A DNA stretch of 64,000 nt from Hirsutella rhossiliensis (GCF_020360975.1 NW_025408670.1:3844001-3908000), one strand, 5' to 3'. Positions 45,480 to 58,446 are shown, counted from the first letter of the stretch. Program-made: numbers and translations. The notes: generated by a model from the sequence alone, not told the origin.

Positions 45480-45923
45480 CTACGTATTATCCGACATCTG
45501 AGATAGGACCCCGAGCTTGCTATCACAATGGAGTACCATTGTTTCTTTAGAGAACGGTTTCAGCTGCTTCTTCTTTGTTGCCGTGAGATCTTCAAACACA
45601 CCCCTGTCAAGTCCGACTTTCTTAATGTATTTCTCCTGGACTGGAACTTCCGGATCCTGCCGAAGTCGCAGTTTGTCCACCACGGTGCTAAAGCGATGAG
45701 CCACAATGACAACAGTGCGACCGCTCACAAACTCGCTTTCTATCAAGCTGTAGATGACCGACTCTGTCTGTGAGTCAAGTGAGGAGGTTGTCTTGTCATG
45801 CAGCAGACTAGGCCTACTCCCGGGAGGAGACTCCTTGTACTGAATCTGCCAGCGGAGCTTGATGACTGTCCGGGGATTATGGCACGCGCCTTGGCTAGAA
45901 GAGAAAATTGCCTGACAAATCAA
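45480..45923 (-). pseudogene. C-terminal scrap of an ABC transporter (MRP/ABCC-like) ATPase domain
   Basis: Reverse-strand translation shows the end of a nucleotide-binding domain: a degraded Walker B/D-loop (LLHDKTTSSLDSQTES, where LLDEATSSLD is expected) and the switch region TVVIVAHRFSTV with its histidine. An ALARAI-like piece (LAKARAI) lies in another frame just upstream. The Glu of Walker B is gone, and Walker A, the signature motif and all membrane domains are missing. It is the tail of a dead transporter gene. In a metabolite cluster such transporters export product, but this fragment is too small to assign. Confidence 0.7.
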
Positions 45924-46550
45924 ACTGCAGGCAAAGAAGATAGCGGGCTGCCTCAGATTTCAAGTAGAACTTATATTTATATTTATGTACATCTTTTCTT
46001 TTTTGAACGCCTTGAACTAACGGGAGCCCCTCATTTATTATTCACAACGCTCAAGTCCTTAACTCTATTCATACGATCTTTATTCCGTATGCCCATGCTC
46101 TATTAGCCAAACCGCAGAACCCTCGTCTTCAGAGCATTCACTCATGAATCTGACAATACGTAACCTGCGCTTCGTACGCAAAGCTGACAGGCTTGCTAAG
46201 TCATGGTGTCCCGGCTCTGACGCTGCCGCCAAAGCAGGTGAAGCCGTGAAAGGAGATGGTTGGCTGTTCGCAGTGGGGCTTATGGAACAATTAGATAAGG
46301 CAACTTGGGAGGCTGTCTCGGACTTGTCACGTGGACAGCGACGTACCGCAGCCCCGCCGAAATAGGAAGACTAGCCCGATCAAAGCTTCCATCAACGTTG
46401 TTTGTGCCACCTTACAGAGGCTGTTCATGTGGAGTGTCACGTGAGCGACCCGCCATCCCTGAGCCTATCCGACGTGCCAACGTGGTGATAATGAGCCAAA
46501 GCCGTCTTGCACAACACCCGACCTCATCCTCGTCCACCCAATCGCCCACC
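45924..46550. other. Intergenic region at right edge of accessory island
   Basis: Holds the SEC21 promoter. The open frame at 46144-46365 (73 codons) has no recognised motif. The composition returns to GC-rich towards SEC21. Confidence 0.5.
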
Positions 46551-49528
46551 ATGAGCTACGGAAAGAGGGACGAGGACGCCGACCTAGGCCTGGTCAAGGT
46601 CGACCGCACCCAGGTCTTCCAGGAAGGTAAGCAGGCGGCACTGGCCCGAGTGTGCTCCCGCACGGCCGAGCTAATCGGCAGACAGCGCGACTCTTCAACA
46701 GCTCCCCCATCCAACCTCGACGATGTCGCATTCTCCTGACAAAGATTGCGCTCCTTCTCTACAACGGCGAGAGGTTCCCGTCCAACGAAGCCACCACCCT
46801 CTTCTTTGGCATCTCCAAGCTGTTCCAGAACAAGGATGCCAGCCTCAGACAAATGGTCCACCTTGTCATCAAGGAGCTGGCCAACTGCGCCGAGGATATC
46901 ATCATGGTTACCAGCACCATCATGAAGGATACTGGCGGCGGCAGCGACGCCATTTTCCGCCCCAATGCCATCCGGGCCCTCTGCCGCATTATCGATGTGC
47001 GTTTCTACTGGAGAGCTTTGTCCGCACGAGGTACTGACGCCATCGCAGGCAACAACAGTACAATCGATTGAGCGCGTCATGAAGACTGCCATTGTGGATA
47101 AGAACCCCTCGGTGTCTTCCGCGGCACTCGTCTCGTCATACCACCTCCTTCCGATAGCCAAAGACGTCGTGCGCCGGTGGCAGAGCGAGACGCAAGAGGC
47201 CGCCGCTTCTACCAAGTCAGGCGGCGGCTTCTCGCTGGGCTTTTCGTCGTCGAGCGGCCAGATGCCCATGAACAACTCCACCATGACCCAATACCACGCA
47301 ATCGGCCTGCTATATCAGATGCGCATGCACGATAGGATGGCTCTGGTCAAGATGGTCCAGCAGTTTGGGGCCGCAGGCGCTGTCAAGAGCCCTGCCGCAA
47401 CCGTCATGCTCGTCCGGCTTGCTTCCCAACTGGCTGAGGAGGACGCCTCGCTGCGGAAACCAATGAAGCAACTACTAGACGGTTGGTTGCGACACAAGAG
47501 CGAAATGGTCAACTTCGAGGCTGCCAAGGCCATCTGCGACATGAGGGATGTCACGGACAACGAGGTCGCCCAGGCTGTCCACGTTCTGCAGCTGTTCTTG
47601 AGCTCGCCGAGAGCTGTCACCAAGTTTGCGGCTCTCCGGATCCTCCACCGCTTTGCCTCGTTCAAACCCAGTGCCGTTGCCGCTTGCAATCCCGACATCG
47701 AACTTCTCATCTCCAATAGCAACCGATCGATTGCTACCTTTGCCATCACTACGCTGCTCAAGACCGGCAACGAGGCCAGCGTGGATCGGTTGATGAAGCA
47801 GATATCCGGCTTCATGTCGGAGATCACCGACGAGTTCAAGGTCACCATCGTCGAGGCCATCCGCACACTCTGTCTCAAATTCCCCAGCAAACAGGCCGGC
47901 ATGTTGACTTTCCTCAGCGGCATTCTTCGCGACGAGGGTGGGTACGAGTTCAAACGGGCTGTGGTCGAGAGCATGTTCGACTTGATCAAATTTGTGCCGG
48001 ATTCCAAGGAAGAGGCTCTGGCCCATCTTTGCGAATTCATCGAAGATTGCGAGTTCACCAAGCTCGCCGTTCGCATCCTGCACCTGATCGGGCTAGAGGG
48101 ACCCAAGACGGCTCAGCCCACCAAGTACATTCGCTACATCTACAACCGGGTGGTGCTGGAGAATGCCATCGTCCGAGCTGCCGCCGTCACGGCCCTGGCC
48201 AAGTTTGGCGTCGGTCAGAAGGATCCCGATGTCAAGGCCAGTGTCCAGGTGCTTCTCACGCGATGTCTGGACGACGTGGATGACGAGGTCCGAGATCGCG
48301 CCGCCTTGAACTTGAAGCTCATGGGCGAAGAGGATGACGACATGGCGCAAAACTTCGTCAAGAACGGTGGGCGCTTCTGTTGCCATGCTTTTAACCGACT
48401 AATCGCTGACGGCATTTGCCTTAGAAAACATGTTTTCGCTCCCTGTCTTTGAGCACCAGCTAGTCATGTATGTGACTTCAGACGACAAGTCGGGCTTTGA
48501 CGACCCATTCGACATCACCAAGATCCCCGTGGTCACCCGGGAGCAGGCCGATGCAGAGGACAGGACGAAGAAGCTTACTGCGACGGCACCGACGCTCAAG
48601 GCACCCACCGTCAACCCTGCCAAGGCGCCCGCAAGCGGAGCGGAGGCTGCGGCGTCTGCCTCTGCCCAGGCACAGCGCTACGCCGAAGAACTGATGCGGA
48701 TCCCGGAGATGAAGGAGTTTGGCAGCGTGCTCAAGTCGTCGCCGGTCCTCGAGTTGACCGAAGCAGAGACCGAATACGTGGTGACTGTGGTCAAGCACAT
48801 CTTCAAGGAGCACATTGTTCTCCAGTACGAGGTCAAGAACACCCTTCCAGACACGGTGCTGGAAAACGTCTCCATGGTCGCCACCCCCGCCGAGGACGAA
48901 GAGCTCGAGGAGGTCTTTATCATTCAAGCCGAGAGACTGCCTACGAACGAGCCCGGCAAGGTGTACGTGGCGTTCAAGAAGGCGGCCGGGGAAGGGTCGA
49001 TGCCCGTGTCATCCTTGTCCAACGTTCTCAAGTTTACTAGCAAGGAGATTGACCCGTCGACCAACGAGCCTGAGGAGTCGGGATACGACGACGAGTACGA
49101 GGTGTCCGAGTTTGACCTGACGGGCAGCGACTACATCATTCCGACGTATGCCAGCAACTTCAACCATCTGTGGGAGCAGATTGGGGCCTCGGGCGAGCAA
49201 GCAGAAGAGACGCTGCAGCTGAGCGGCCTCAAGAGCATCGCAGGCAAGTGCAACGAGCGAACAGCTGAGCGGACTCGAACTGACAGATTGGACAGATGCA
49301 ACGGAGCAGCTGGCCAAGACGCTGTCGCTGCAGCCACTGGACGGCACCGACGTGCCGGTCAACCAGAGCACGCACACGCTCAAGCTCCTCGGCAAGACTG
49401 TCGGCGGGGGCAGGGTGGTGGCGACGGTGCGAATGGCTTACTCGTCAAAATCGGGCGTGACGACCAAGATTACTGTGCGCAGCGAGGAGGAGAATGTGGC
49501 GGCCTTGGTGGTTGCATCCGTGGCATAA
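46551..49528 (+). CDS. SEC21: Coatomer subunit gamma (COPI gamma-COP)
   Basis: Five exons: 46551-46626, 46686-46996, 47049-48366, 48425-49243, 49287-49528, giving 921 aa, close to yeast Sec21 (935). The N-terminal adaptin-like helical trunk starts at ARLFNSSPIQPRRCRILLTK and continues through repeats such as MKTAIVDKNPSVSSAALVSS and LRDEGGYEFKRAVVESMFDL to about residue 570. A charged, Ala/Pro-rich hinge (about 610-660) leads to the appendage domain (LELTEAETEYVVTVVKHIFK through FNHLWEQIGASGEQ to the end). The protein is part of the COPI coat that retrieves cargo from Golgi to ER. The last intron (49244-49286) uses a GC donor (GCAAGT), needed to join SIA to DWTDATEQ in frame. Core gene marking the right border of the accessory island. 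Confidence 0.95.
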
Positions 49529-51553
49529 AAGCAGTGACGTCGGCGTTGCGGGTAGCTTGGTTGTAGGGTTTATCCGGTTAGAAAATTCCGAAGCAGTCTT
49601 GTCAACTTGTTGGAGCACGCTGCGCAGTAGATGGGGGGCGATGACTCTTGTCTGCTCCGCAGGCAGGGCAGTGCATGAGAGCGAGGCGAGGGAGAGCAGA
49701 ATGCGACGGGGGTTGTCAATGCAAACACTTGTTGATCCATGTGCCCCATCTGTTCATGCAGATGCTGGGATGAAAAAGCTGGTCGGTCGCGCGGCGGTTC
49801 CCACTCGGTCAAAAGTCTTCCATCTTGTACGCTTGATAGGCCGGCTCTTGGCACGAAGGAATTGACAGCATGATGCATCTGGGTCAAGCTGGGGATATGC
49901 GCCTTAAGGGCTGGCGGCGTCGCCGGTGGCCGAGGCGGGTCAGAAACACTCGTGATAGTTGCCCGGAGCGGCTGGCGCCGGCTTTGAAGATGGCCGTCGT
50001 GCAGGCAGGCAGGGCGGCGGGGGGGCGTAGAAGACGAGGGTGCAATTAGCGGGTGATGAGCAGGTCATGGCGGCGAGGGGTTGCCGCTGTGTGGACTGGA
50101 TTGGAGCCGAAGGGCTGGTGGGGCTCTATCATGACGATCATCTAGATGGCTTTACCCGTGATGCCTCAATCAGGTATGCAGGTTGCGGAGTACTTGAGAT
50201 ATAGGCTAAGCTGCTATGCCGGGTTAGTTAGTAGAGGAGGACGGCTATCCACTTGAAAGAGGCATGGCTTTTTCTTTGTGAGTAGTGTCAAAGATGAACC
50301 GATAAACCTGTTTCCCCCTTCTTTCTTCGCCTGCAGTTGGGCGACGCTGGCTTTGATGCCGGTTGTAGCCGACCAAAGCGGATCGATTGGGACTCAATCT
50401 CTGTCCTGGTGAGAAGGAGTACGTAGTAGATTCTCAACTGCCCCATCCATCGAGCCATTAATGCGTGCCGATGCAACATGATGAAGTCAGTCCCCGGTGG
50501 TGGGGGACATGGAGAAACGGGGCGTTTCTTTGGGCCGCGTGTCCGAGAAGCAGCATCAACCAGTGGCTTCAAGTAGATATTGTCATATATCAAGTCGGGC
50601 CTGTAATGCAGACAGTCAACAAGGGAAAGATGCCACGTGCAGAGGCGGCTGCCTCGGCCTGGACACGTCGCGGGAGGATTTGCGGGAGGATTTGCTGGAG
50701 GATTGGCTGGAGGATTTGCGGGGTCGCGGTCCAACTGACCATGATGGCTGCCGATAGGGAACTCTGCTTGGTGTGAGATCGCATGTACAGACATAAGTTA
50801 CGTGCGGGAAACGCGCGCCAAGAAGGGCCTCATTCGTCAATTCGAGCCGAGTCTGGTAGAGCCTCTCCAGCCTCCCCGTGTCGCATGCGCCCCTTGAGCA
50901 TTCCTCGGAGGAGGAAGGCCGGCTTGGGGCAGAGGCTTTGATGGCGCGTCTCGTGGCTGGCCCGCTTGCCTTGTCGGTACCCTCAAAAAACCCTAAGCCT
51001 TGTCGGTGACGATGGCGGTGCGCAGTGGCGAGAGACAGAGCGCGACGGACAAACAGGGCAAGATGGAAAGGGGCAAAAGAGCAATCTATCCCAAAGGATA
51101 CAGCGAGGTGGGCGCCTGTAGGGGCATGTACCGGCCAAGTATCCACTACCCCACAGGCCGTCATCGTGGTCGCAGTCCCGAGAGGCTACTGCCGCATGTG
51201 TTTGTCCGGTGCCTGACAAAAGTAAAGAAAGACGACCCGTCATCGTCAGGCACGCGTACTTTGTACCCGGCACACTAATCAGCAAGGTAATCTTTACCGG
51301 CCGGGTACTTGCACTTTTTTTTGTTGTTGTGCTGCGACCGCGATGGCTCACCAATTTTTTTTCTTACCTGCCTCAGTGACGATCCATCCCAACCCGTCAT
51401 CAACTCGCTCATTCATCTTCCTCTTCTCGCCCGCTCCGCGCCCTCGCCCTCGCCCTCGCCCTCTCTCCCTCTCCCTCCCCCACCACCCGCGCAACGCTCC
51501 AAACACTCGGCTGCGCTCGCCCGACCACTCGTCTTCCGTGACTCGGCGGCACC
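49529..51553. other. Intergenic region between SEC21 and EFR3
   Basis: About 2.0 kb with no supported gene. It holds a short minisatellite (50671-50722). Just before EFR3 lies a T-rich run (51317-51330, 51353-51362) and a CTC/CCT-rich tract (51424-51490), which look like promoter and 5' leader. Confidence 0.55.
50671..50722. repeat. Minisatellite, about four 12-14-bp units (GGGAGGATTTGC)
   Basis: Consecutive units GGGAGGATTTGC, GGGAGGATTTGC, TGGAGGATTGGC, TGGAGGATTTGC. No coding or regulatory role is apparent. Confidence 0.7.
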
Positions 51554-54500
51554 ATGAACGCGCTGCAGCAAAAGTGCCGCCCCAAACATCAAGTCCTGGT
51601 GCTCAAGTGCTACCCGCGAACCACAAAGGGCGCCGTCGACGTCAAGCCAAACAGCAGCGAGCTCAGCTACCTGCTCTTCTACGCCACCAGCCGCCGCTCC
51701 AAGATCCAAAAGATTGGCGCCTTTCTCGAGAAGAAGACGGCCAGCGATGTCTGGCGCATGCGCATCGGGTACCTTGGCCCCTGGCTGGCGTGGCCAAACC
51801 CTGACTGACTGCTGGCTAGAAATGTCCAGGTGACGCTCGGCATCCTCGCGGCTCTCGTCGACAAGTCCCCCAAGGACCTCGCCCTCATCGCCCCCTGCAT
51901 CCTCAAGGTCCTCGACCTCGTCCTCCGCTCCAATGACATCACCATGGTCGAGTCGTCCCTGCCCACCTTCCAGGCCTTTTGCGACCACCACGAGGCCTCG
52001 TCCCTCTTTGCCGACCACGACCATCTCCAGCAGTACCGCTCCATCGTGACCTCGTACGCCCGCCTCGCCTCCTCTCAGCACGTCCCCGGCAAGGCCCCCG
52101 TCAGCCGTCCCGTCCAGATGCGCTGGAGAACCGCCGGCCTCGATGCCATCAAATACGTGTCCTCGTCCGACGCCCTGTCCTCCGTCACCGGCCGCCAGAT
52201 CGACGTCATCATCCCCACCATCTTGGACAACCTCTGCCCCGCCAACGATGATTTCTTGGACATGCTTCTGGACCGTGTCGAGGCCGAGGACAGGGTCGAC
52301 GCCGAGAAGCTGCACCATCGCCGCACGAGCGTCGCCACCGTCAAGACCGCCGATACCGCCGCCGACACGAACCCGCTGGCCATTTCCGGTACCGCCCTCG
52401 ATGTTGACAAGATAGCCGAGGAGGGCCTGGGCGTTCTGGCCATGCAGTGCCTGAAGAGCGTCTTTGTCGTCCCCAACCGCGCCCAGATCCATGCGGCCAC
52501 CGTCGCCTTGCTCAGCTTCATCTCCCAGAGACCTTCGCAGGGCCGGGCTACGGTTACAGACGACGCGTCAGACCCTGGGGCCGGCTGGGCAATCAAAGTC
52601 TTTGGCATCATCGCACGTTGGGCGCCCGTCCAGGATCGCTACGTCATTCTGCTGGCCGCCCTCGACACCATGTGGAAGACGCCCCTCAGCGACGATAGTC
52701 TGGCGCATCATCTGGCATTGACGGGCATGATCCAGTCTTTGCTCCGCTCCGATATCAACCTCATTGGCCTGAGCGTCATGGACGTGGTACTGGGCCTGGC
52801 GAGACAGATCAAGAAGCTGTTTCAACTGCGCCTCGGCACCGGCCAGGACGGTAGCAGCCAGAGCGACGAGAGGACCGACGCCGAAAGAGAACAAGGCCTA
52901 CGCTCCCAGCGCAAGGCCCTCGTCGACCGCCTCGAAAGATGCATAGGTGACCTGGCAACGCACGTCTACTACGCTGACCAAATCGCGGACATGGTTCTGG
53001 CACTCATTGATCGCCTTAAGCCCGGCCGGTCCTCCAGCTCCAGTTCGCTTCCCCGCGGTGACGAGGCAGACGGGAACGAAAACGGGGGGCACGCATCGGC
53101 GTCGGCGCTTGATTTACCGGGATCGCAGTCGCCCTCGGGCGCCCATGTCTCTTCCAAGATTCTTAGGATATCTGCCCTGAGGGTCATCAAGGCCATTCTG
53201 ATTGTCGCCAATCCGAAGACGAATGGTGGCGGAAACATGGACCTGTCCCGTAATCGTGTTCCCATCACCGTGTGGGAAGGAACACAGTGGCTTCTGCGGG
53301 AACCGGACGGGCTCGTCAGAAAGGCCTACGTCGATGCGCTGGTGACATGGCTGGACCGCGAGACCACGCCTGCCGACTCACGGGCACAGGACGAGCTCGC
53401 CGTCCCTCACCGCCAGTCGGTCAAGGGCGCCGAGCGCGAGCCGTCGTATGGTCGGCGAGTTGTGTCGGCCGCCTCGGCCCGCGAACGTCAGCCAAGGGAG
53501 CGGCGATGCCAAGTCTTGCCGCTGCTGCACCTGGCGGCGTACGACAGCGCTCTCCAGTTCCTCGATTTTGACAGCGACATTGCGCTCCTGCATAACCTCC
53601 TCGCGAGACTCGTCATCAAGCTTGGCGTCAACGCCGCCCGCTATGGCATTCCCATGGTTTACCGGTTGCAGGAGGACGTACAGGTCCTGGAGCAGCCCAT
53701 CCACAAAGTGCGCATCGCCGCCTTGTGTCACGGGTATTTCTGGGCTCTGATCGAGAGGTTTGGCTTTGAGTCGTCGGTCGGCGGACGCGCGATTCAAAAT
53801 GAGATTGCTAGGCGGAGGAGCAAGGGATTCTGGGCCGAAGGCGTGCTTTTCCCACCGCCGTCGATTGGTCAAGTCGGAACCCCGGGCCAGCCTGGACCTC
53901 AGCCTGCCTGGGATCTCGGCACTCTCGAAAAGGAGGCGCTGCTGCCGTTCGACGACCGGGCGTCGCTTGTCCAGGGCATTGCCGAGAGCTATCAGGAGAG
54001 CAGTCTGTCGCCACCTGGAAGTCCTGGGGCGTCCCAAGGGCGAGCCGTTTCCAACCCAATCTTGTCCTCGAGCGCAAATTCGATGCCCTCCGGAGAACAC
54101 TCGCCGGAACTGCCCGTCGTCTTTCGGGACAGCATGCTGTCCGAATGGTCGAGGGACGGCGCCATAGCGGCGCTTGCCGAAAGCAGGACGGAGTCTCTCG
54201 ACGGGTCTAGGACGGGCACTACGGGGACCAACCAAAACCGACTCACGATCCACTCCGCAGGAGTGAACGGAGGAAGTCACCACATCCCGTCTCCGTACGG
54301 CAGCGTCCACCATCTGAGGCCTCACTCGTCTCAGGCGCACGGCGAGCGACTGAGCTCCTTGTTGAAACCACGCAAGACTAGCGCCCGGAGTGGCGTCTCG
54401 CCGTCGGCCTCGGAGTCGAGCAGGGGCGGCATCGCCTCGGTGGAGCAGTTGAAGATGATATTGTCGGGCAACGCGACGCCGCACATGGCAGGGATCCCGA

Positions 54501-54973
54501 GCGCCGGGGATGACAGCGACGAGAGCATGGTCAGCTACGAGGACAGCCCTTCGGAGCGAAGCTTGAGCCCGACGTCACGGGGAGAGCAGCTGTTCATGAT
54601 GGGCGAGGCCCTCGGCCGGTCCCGATCAGCATCAGGGTCGTTCAAGGGGCCCCTTACGTCGAACCCACCTTTCAATGGCGAGGCGGGCGAGGAACAGGGC
54701 GAGGATGATGTGCCTCCGGTGCCCCCTTTGCCGAAACTGAGCGCACTATCGATTCGAGGCGGCATTCCGCAAGGGGTCATTGCGACGCAAGATCACGCCG
54801 TTATGCCCCCGAGGCTAAACACTGGCAGCCGCGGCGGAGAGAGCGTGGCGACACGGCCACCGCGATCGCGCTCCGGCAGCAGCAGAGGGATGGATCTGCA
54901 GGATCTTTTGCGAGGCATCGACAGCAGAGCAGGAGACGGAAGCCTGGGCAATCTGATCAAGCCGCCCTACTAG
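51554..54973 (+). CDS. EFR3: EFR3-like plasma-membrane scaffold of the PI4-kinase complex
   Basis: Two exons: 51554-51768 and 51820-54973, giving 1122 aa. The N-terminus (MNALQQKCRPKHQVLVLKCYP) is basic and cysteine-containing, as in EFR3 proteins that are membrane-bound through basic patches or palmitoylation. The region KPNSSELSYLLFYATSRRSKIQKIGAFLEKK and the following helical ARM/HEAT-like body (ASDVWRMRIGNVQVTLGIL..., FQAFCDHHEASSLF) are the conserved part of the family. After about residue 760 the chain is Ser/Pro/Gly-rich and probably disordered. EFR3 with Ypp1/TTC7 anchors the PI4-kinase Stt4 at the plasma membrane, supporting PI4P supply for polar growth. The intron junction rebuilds G72 (GG|A). 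The start has a CACCATG context. Confidence 0.88.
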
Positions 54974-57120
54974 ACTCCCGCATGAAGCACGCATCACATA
55001 CTATTTTCCCCGTGTTTTTATTCACGAAGAGACGAGGCGGGAGACGGGAAGAGCATGTTTGAACAGGGAGCAAGCGATACAGGCTTTCCTGGGCCACAAG
55101 ATACTATGCATTTACTTTGTACCTAATGAGTTGACGGGGAGCTCGGGAGAGTCCGGTTGACGACGTGTAAGAGTCAAGAAACAGGGGATAGACGCGATGA
55201 CCGGCATTCAGCATTGGTGTGGAAATTAGGCGCAGGCCGAAGCATGAGGAACCAGTCAGGAGCTGCATGTGCTGAGGGAGATGAAGCTGTCTTGGGGCCA
55301 GGCGTATCCGGGAGAGTTGGCCCCGTTTCATGGACTACTCGTAAGAACAGCGATATCAGCTCTCGGGTCTGCTCTCTTGCTATCTTGAAGGACCACGATG
55401 CGGCCGGATGCGTGGACGACCCCTGCGTAACCTGGCTACATAAATGCGACGGCTCGTGTGGTCCGCTGTTTCGACGGGCACGGTTCGTGGAGGCTCGGGG
55501 CCCTCGGGGGTCCGGGCCGGGGCGCCATCATGTCCGTGGCATTTGTGCCGGATGTCGGGGTGCTGGGCGATGCCGGAGGAGCCAAAAGGGAGAGGGAGGG
55601 AGGGGGGGGAGACGGCTGATGACGAGGGGGGATCTCAGCCGGCCGTCGTCAGCGCTGTCGAGGAGGTCAGCGGGCTCACCCTCCAGAAGCGAATGGACCC
55701 CATCCTTCTCTCACCGGTGTTGCATTCGCCGCGGCGACGGGTTGATGAGCAGTATGCACGCATGACGGCCTAGCTAGGGTAGAGGGAGCCGTGCCTCGTT
55801 GTTGTCAGACTGTGCGGTCGAAGGAATAACGGAGCTGACGAGGCCTCTGGTCCTCCGACGGAGAGTGTTTGGCAGGCTCCGGTTCTCGTTGATGAGCAGC
55901 ACTTGGGCGCACACTTTTCATCAGACGCGGGCGGCTCTCCCTTTGATGCCGGAGCAGGCCCAAGACACAAGGGTGCACGCAGGCCTTTGGGCCGGGGCAC
56001 GGCATCAAACGGGGAGTGAGGGACGGCCCCTCGGGTTGCTTGATTGCGGCAAACGGCGGGCTTGCTTGTTTGGGGCGGCCGAGACCCCCCCATGATCCCC
56101 TGTTACGAAGGGCGAGCGATGACGATGCCGTCCGCTCTTGGAGTCGTGATTCGCTGCTTCTGGTGGTGACGACGTTGTTGCGTGTGTAGAGAAGGGGGGA
56201 CGAAAGGCGGCTTCGTGGCGTGGCATGCTGCGTAGAGGAGGAAAGAGCCGGTCTCGCTGTCAGGCCCGGAGATGGACTGAAGGACCATGTATCGACGATG
56301 GCTTGGACGGCCCGAGACGACAGGCCGGTAGGTGCCTGAAGGGCTCGTATTCACTCCAGGTCCCGTACGACGATGGGAGCGCATATACGGGGGCGATGGC
56401 GGCACGGGCGGTGCATCTATTCTTTCACGATTGTGTCTCGGCACAAGGGTGAAAAGCTGCCGCTGACCGGCGAGGCAGCATGATGACCTCGTTCTTCAGC
56501 GGGCTGTGGCGGCTGCGAATGGGCGTAGTAGCGGGAGATGAAGAAGAGTGTTGGTTCGGTTGGTTTAGGTGGTTGGTTGACAGAGCACGGCTGCGCGGAG
56601 GCACCGCATGCCAAGAGGCGCGTTGGCATGGCTTGCCGACCGGATTGACGGCCGTCACGTAAGTTAGGCTGCCCACCAGTTGGCACATCGTTGCGCATGT
56701 TTGGGGGCATAAAGACGGGCTTATACCCCGTGATAATAGTAGTGGTGGCGGATTTGGAGTGCGTGGCCAGCGCTCCGGATAGGGAACTCGGATAGGGAAC
56801 GCGTGTGTCTCTGGGGCGCCGCGGCTGCTGGACTCCCCCACCGGGGCCCCGCCTCCTCCAGGTACTAGTGAGGGGCCACGGCGGTGGATGCCGGGGCCTG
56901 GGCCCGTCCAATGGCCGCGTCTCCGGTACCTGATTGACAGCCTGAGCCCACCCACTCACTGTGCTGAACCTCCGACCTGCTAGCTGTATTATTATATGAC
57001 GACAGTACAGTAGGTATACTTTGCACCTACACAACATGGCTGTCATTCTATGCTACATGCACATACCTTGCATACATGACTAGCCGTCGACGGAGGGGAA
57101 TCAGCAGACACCCACCACCC

Positions 57121-57144
57121 TCCTCCTCCTCCTCCTCCTCCTCC
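57121..57144. repeat. Microsatellite (TCC)8
   Basis: Uninterrupted TCC/CTC repeat in the intergenic region. Confidence 0.9.
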
Positions 57145-57797
57145 CATCGAGCTCCACTTGCAGACACGTCTTGTCGTGGTTCTCTTCTCACTCGACATCC
57201 ATCATCGAACCAACCACCAACCAACGCGGCTCCATAAATTGCCTCTGGTGCATTGGTGTTGGCTGGCAAAGCCCCAGTTGCGACAGTGCATGCAGTACAT
57301 CCATCCATGCTCCTCCTCCGCATTGCGACTCAAAGAACACCCTGGACTGGCCGAGCCCCTTGTTTCTGACTCCCCCCCCCGCCCCTCGTCGCGCTGTCGT
57401 TGAGCTCACAGGTTTCATTTCAAAGTCTGGTGCTTTGGGCTCCCACGGTAAATTACCTACCTCCATTGTGTATGTATGCGTGTTGTGTATGTAGGCGTGT
57501 TGTGTATGTATGCGTGTACGAATACCTCTTGGCTCTCCTCCCTCTCCTCCACTCTCCTCGGCCTTTTGACTCCCAACGCGTCGATGAGGAACGATGGTGC
57601 CTTACCCATGTGTATACCATACCGTCCACATGTATGTACAGGAATTACCCCGTACGGCTTGGCGGAGATGTGGCCTGAGCAGGGCGGCATGCCTACCTAC
57701 TCGCTGCCGGACCGGCGACAACGCACGCGCATGCGCATCCAGCAGTCGTGTGTGTGTTTCGGGGCCCGACGACGGGTCCTCGGTCTCTCGATGTCTC

Positions 57798-57835
57798 TGC
57801 TTTCTTTCTTTCTTTCTTTCTTCTTCTTCTTCTTC
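57798..57835. repeat. Microsatellite of TTTC then TTC units
   Basis: A run of CTTT units passes into CTT units; pyrimidine-only on this strand. Confidence 0.85.
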
Positions 57836-58303
57836 GTCTCGTCTGCTTTCTTTTCACCACCCGGACTTGCTTTTCCTCGGTTTCGCATCTCACGCCCCCC
57901 CTCCCCGGGAAAAGCCTTGACCTCGGCCGTTGACGAGGTAATTCTGTGGGGGTTTACGGAGTACGCGGTTCGCCATCCAGAGCGGTTTTTGCATGCCGGA
58001 TTCGACATACACCCATTGCGCGTGTCCAGACGCGGGCACATGACCAACAGCAACGACGCCGACGAGCATACGCCTGCCACTGCTCGGCCACAAGCCGCAG
58101 CCGCGCAGGAGCGTGAGGCCCGGGGCGAAACAGGGCAATCCATGTAGACGGGAACAGAAGCAAGCACGGCGGACGAAAAAAGGAAGAAACAAGGACGAGA
58201 CGGGGAAGAAACGGGGATCGTCGCCCTCATTTTGCAATTTGGCGGGCACGCAAAAGGTACAGCTCAGTTGTCATCAGCCCACCCACCACGACGCCTTGGA
58301 TCA

Positions 58304-58362
58304 AGGGCCCCAAAAAGGCCCTAAAAAGCCCCCAGAAAGGGCCCCAAAAAGGCCCCAGGGGC
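58304..58362. repeat. Short repeat of GGCCCCAAAAAG units with palindromic ends
   Basis: GGGCCCCAAAAAGGCCC occurs twice (58306 and 58338), with related AAAAAGCCCCC between them. Each copy can fold on GGGCC/GGCCC arms. Role unknown; it lies about 500 bp upstream of the GTPase start. Confidence 0.7.
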
Positions 58363-58403
58363 AGGAAAACAAGGCCCAAGCCCGCTCTTCTGCGTCTTCA
58401 CAA

Positions 58404-58446
58404 TCCATCCATCCATCCATGATCCATCCATGATCCATTATCCATT
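58404..58446. repeat. Microsatellite of CCAT/CCATGAT units
   Basis: CCAT repeated four times and then ATGATCCATCC variants. Confidence 0.8.

Noticed and set aside
51413..52492. 359-codon reverse-strand open frame over the start of EFR3
   Set aside because: Antisense of EFR3 coding sequence, low-complexity translation and no recognised motif.
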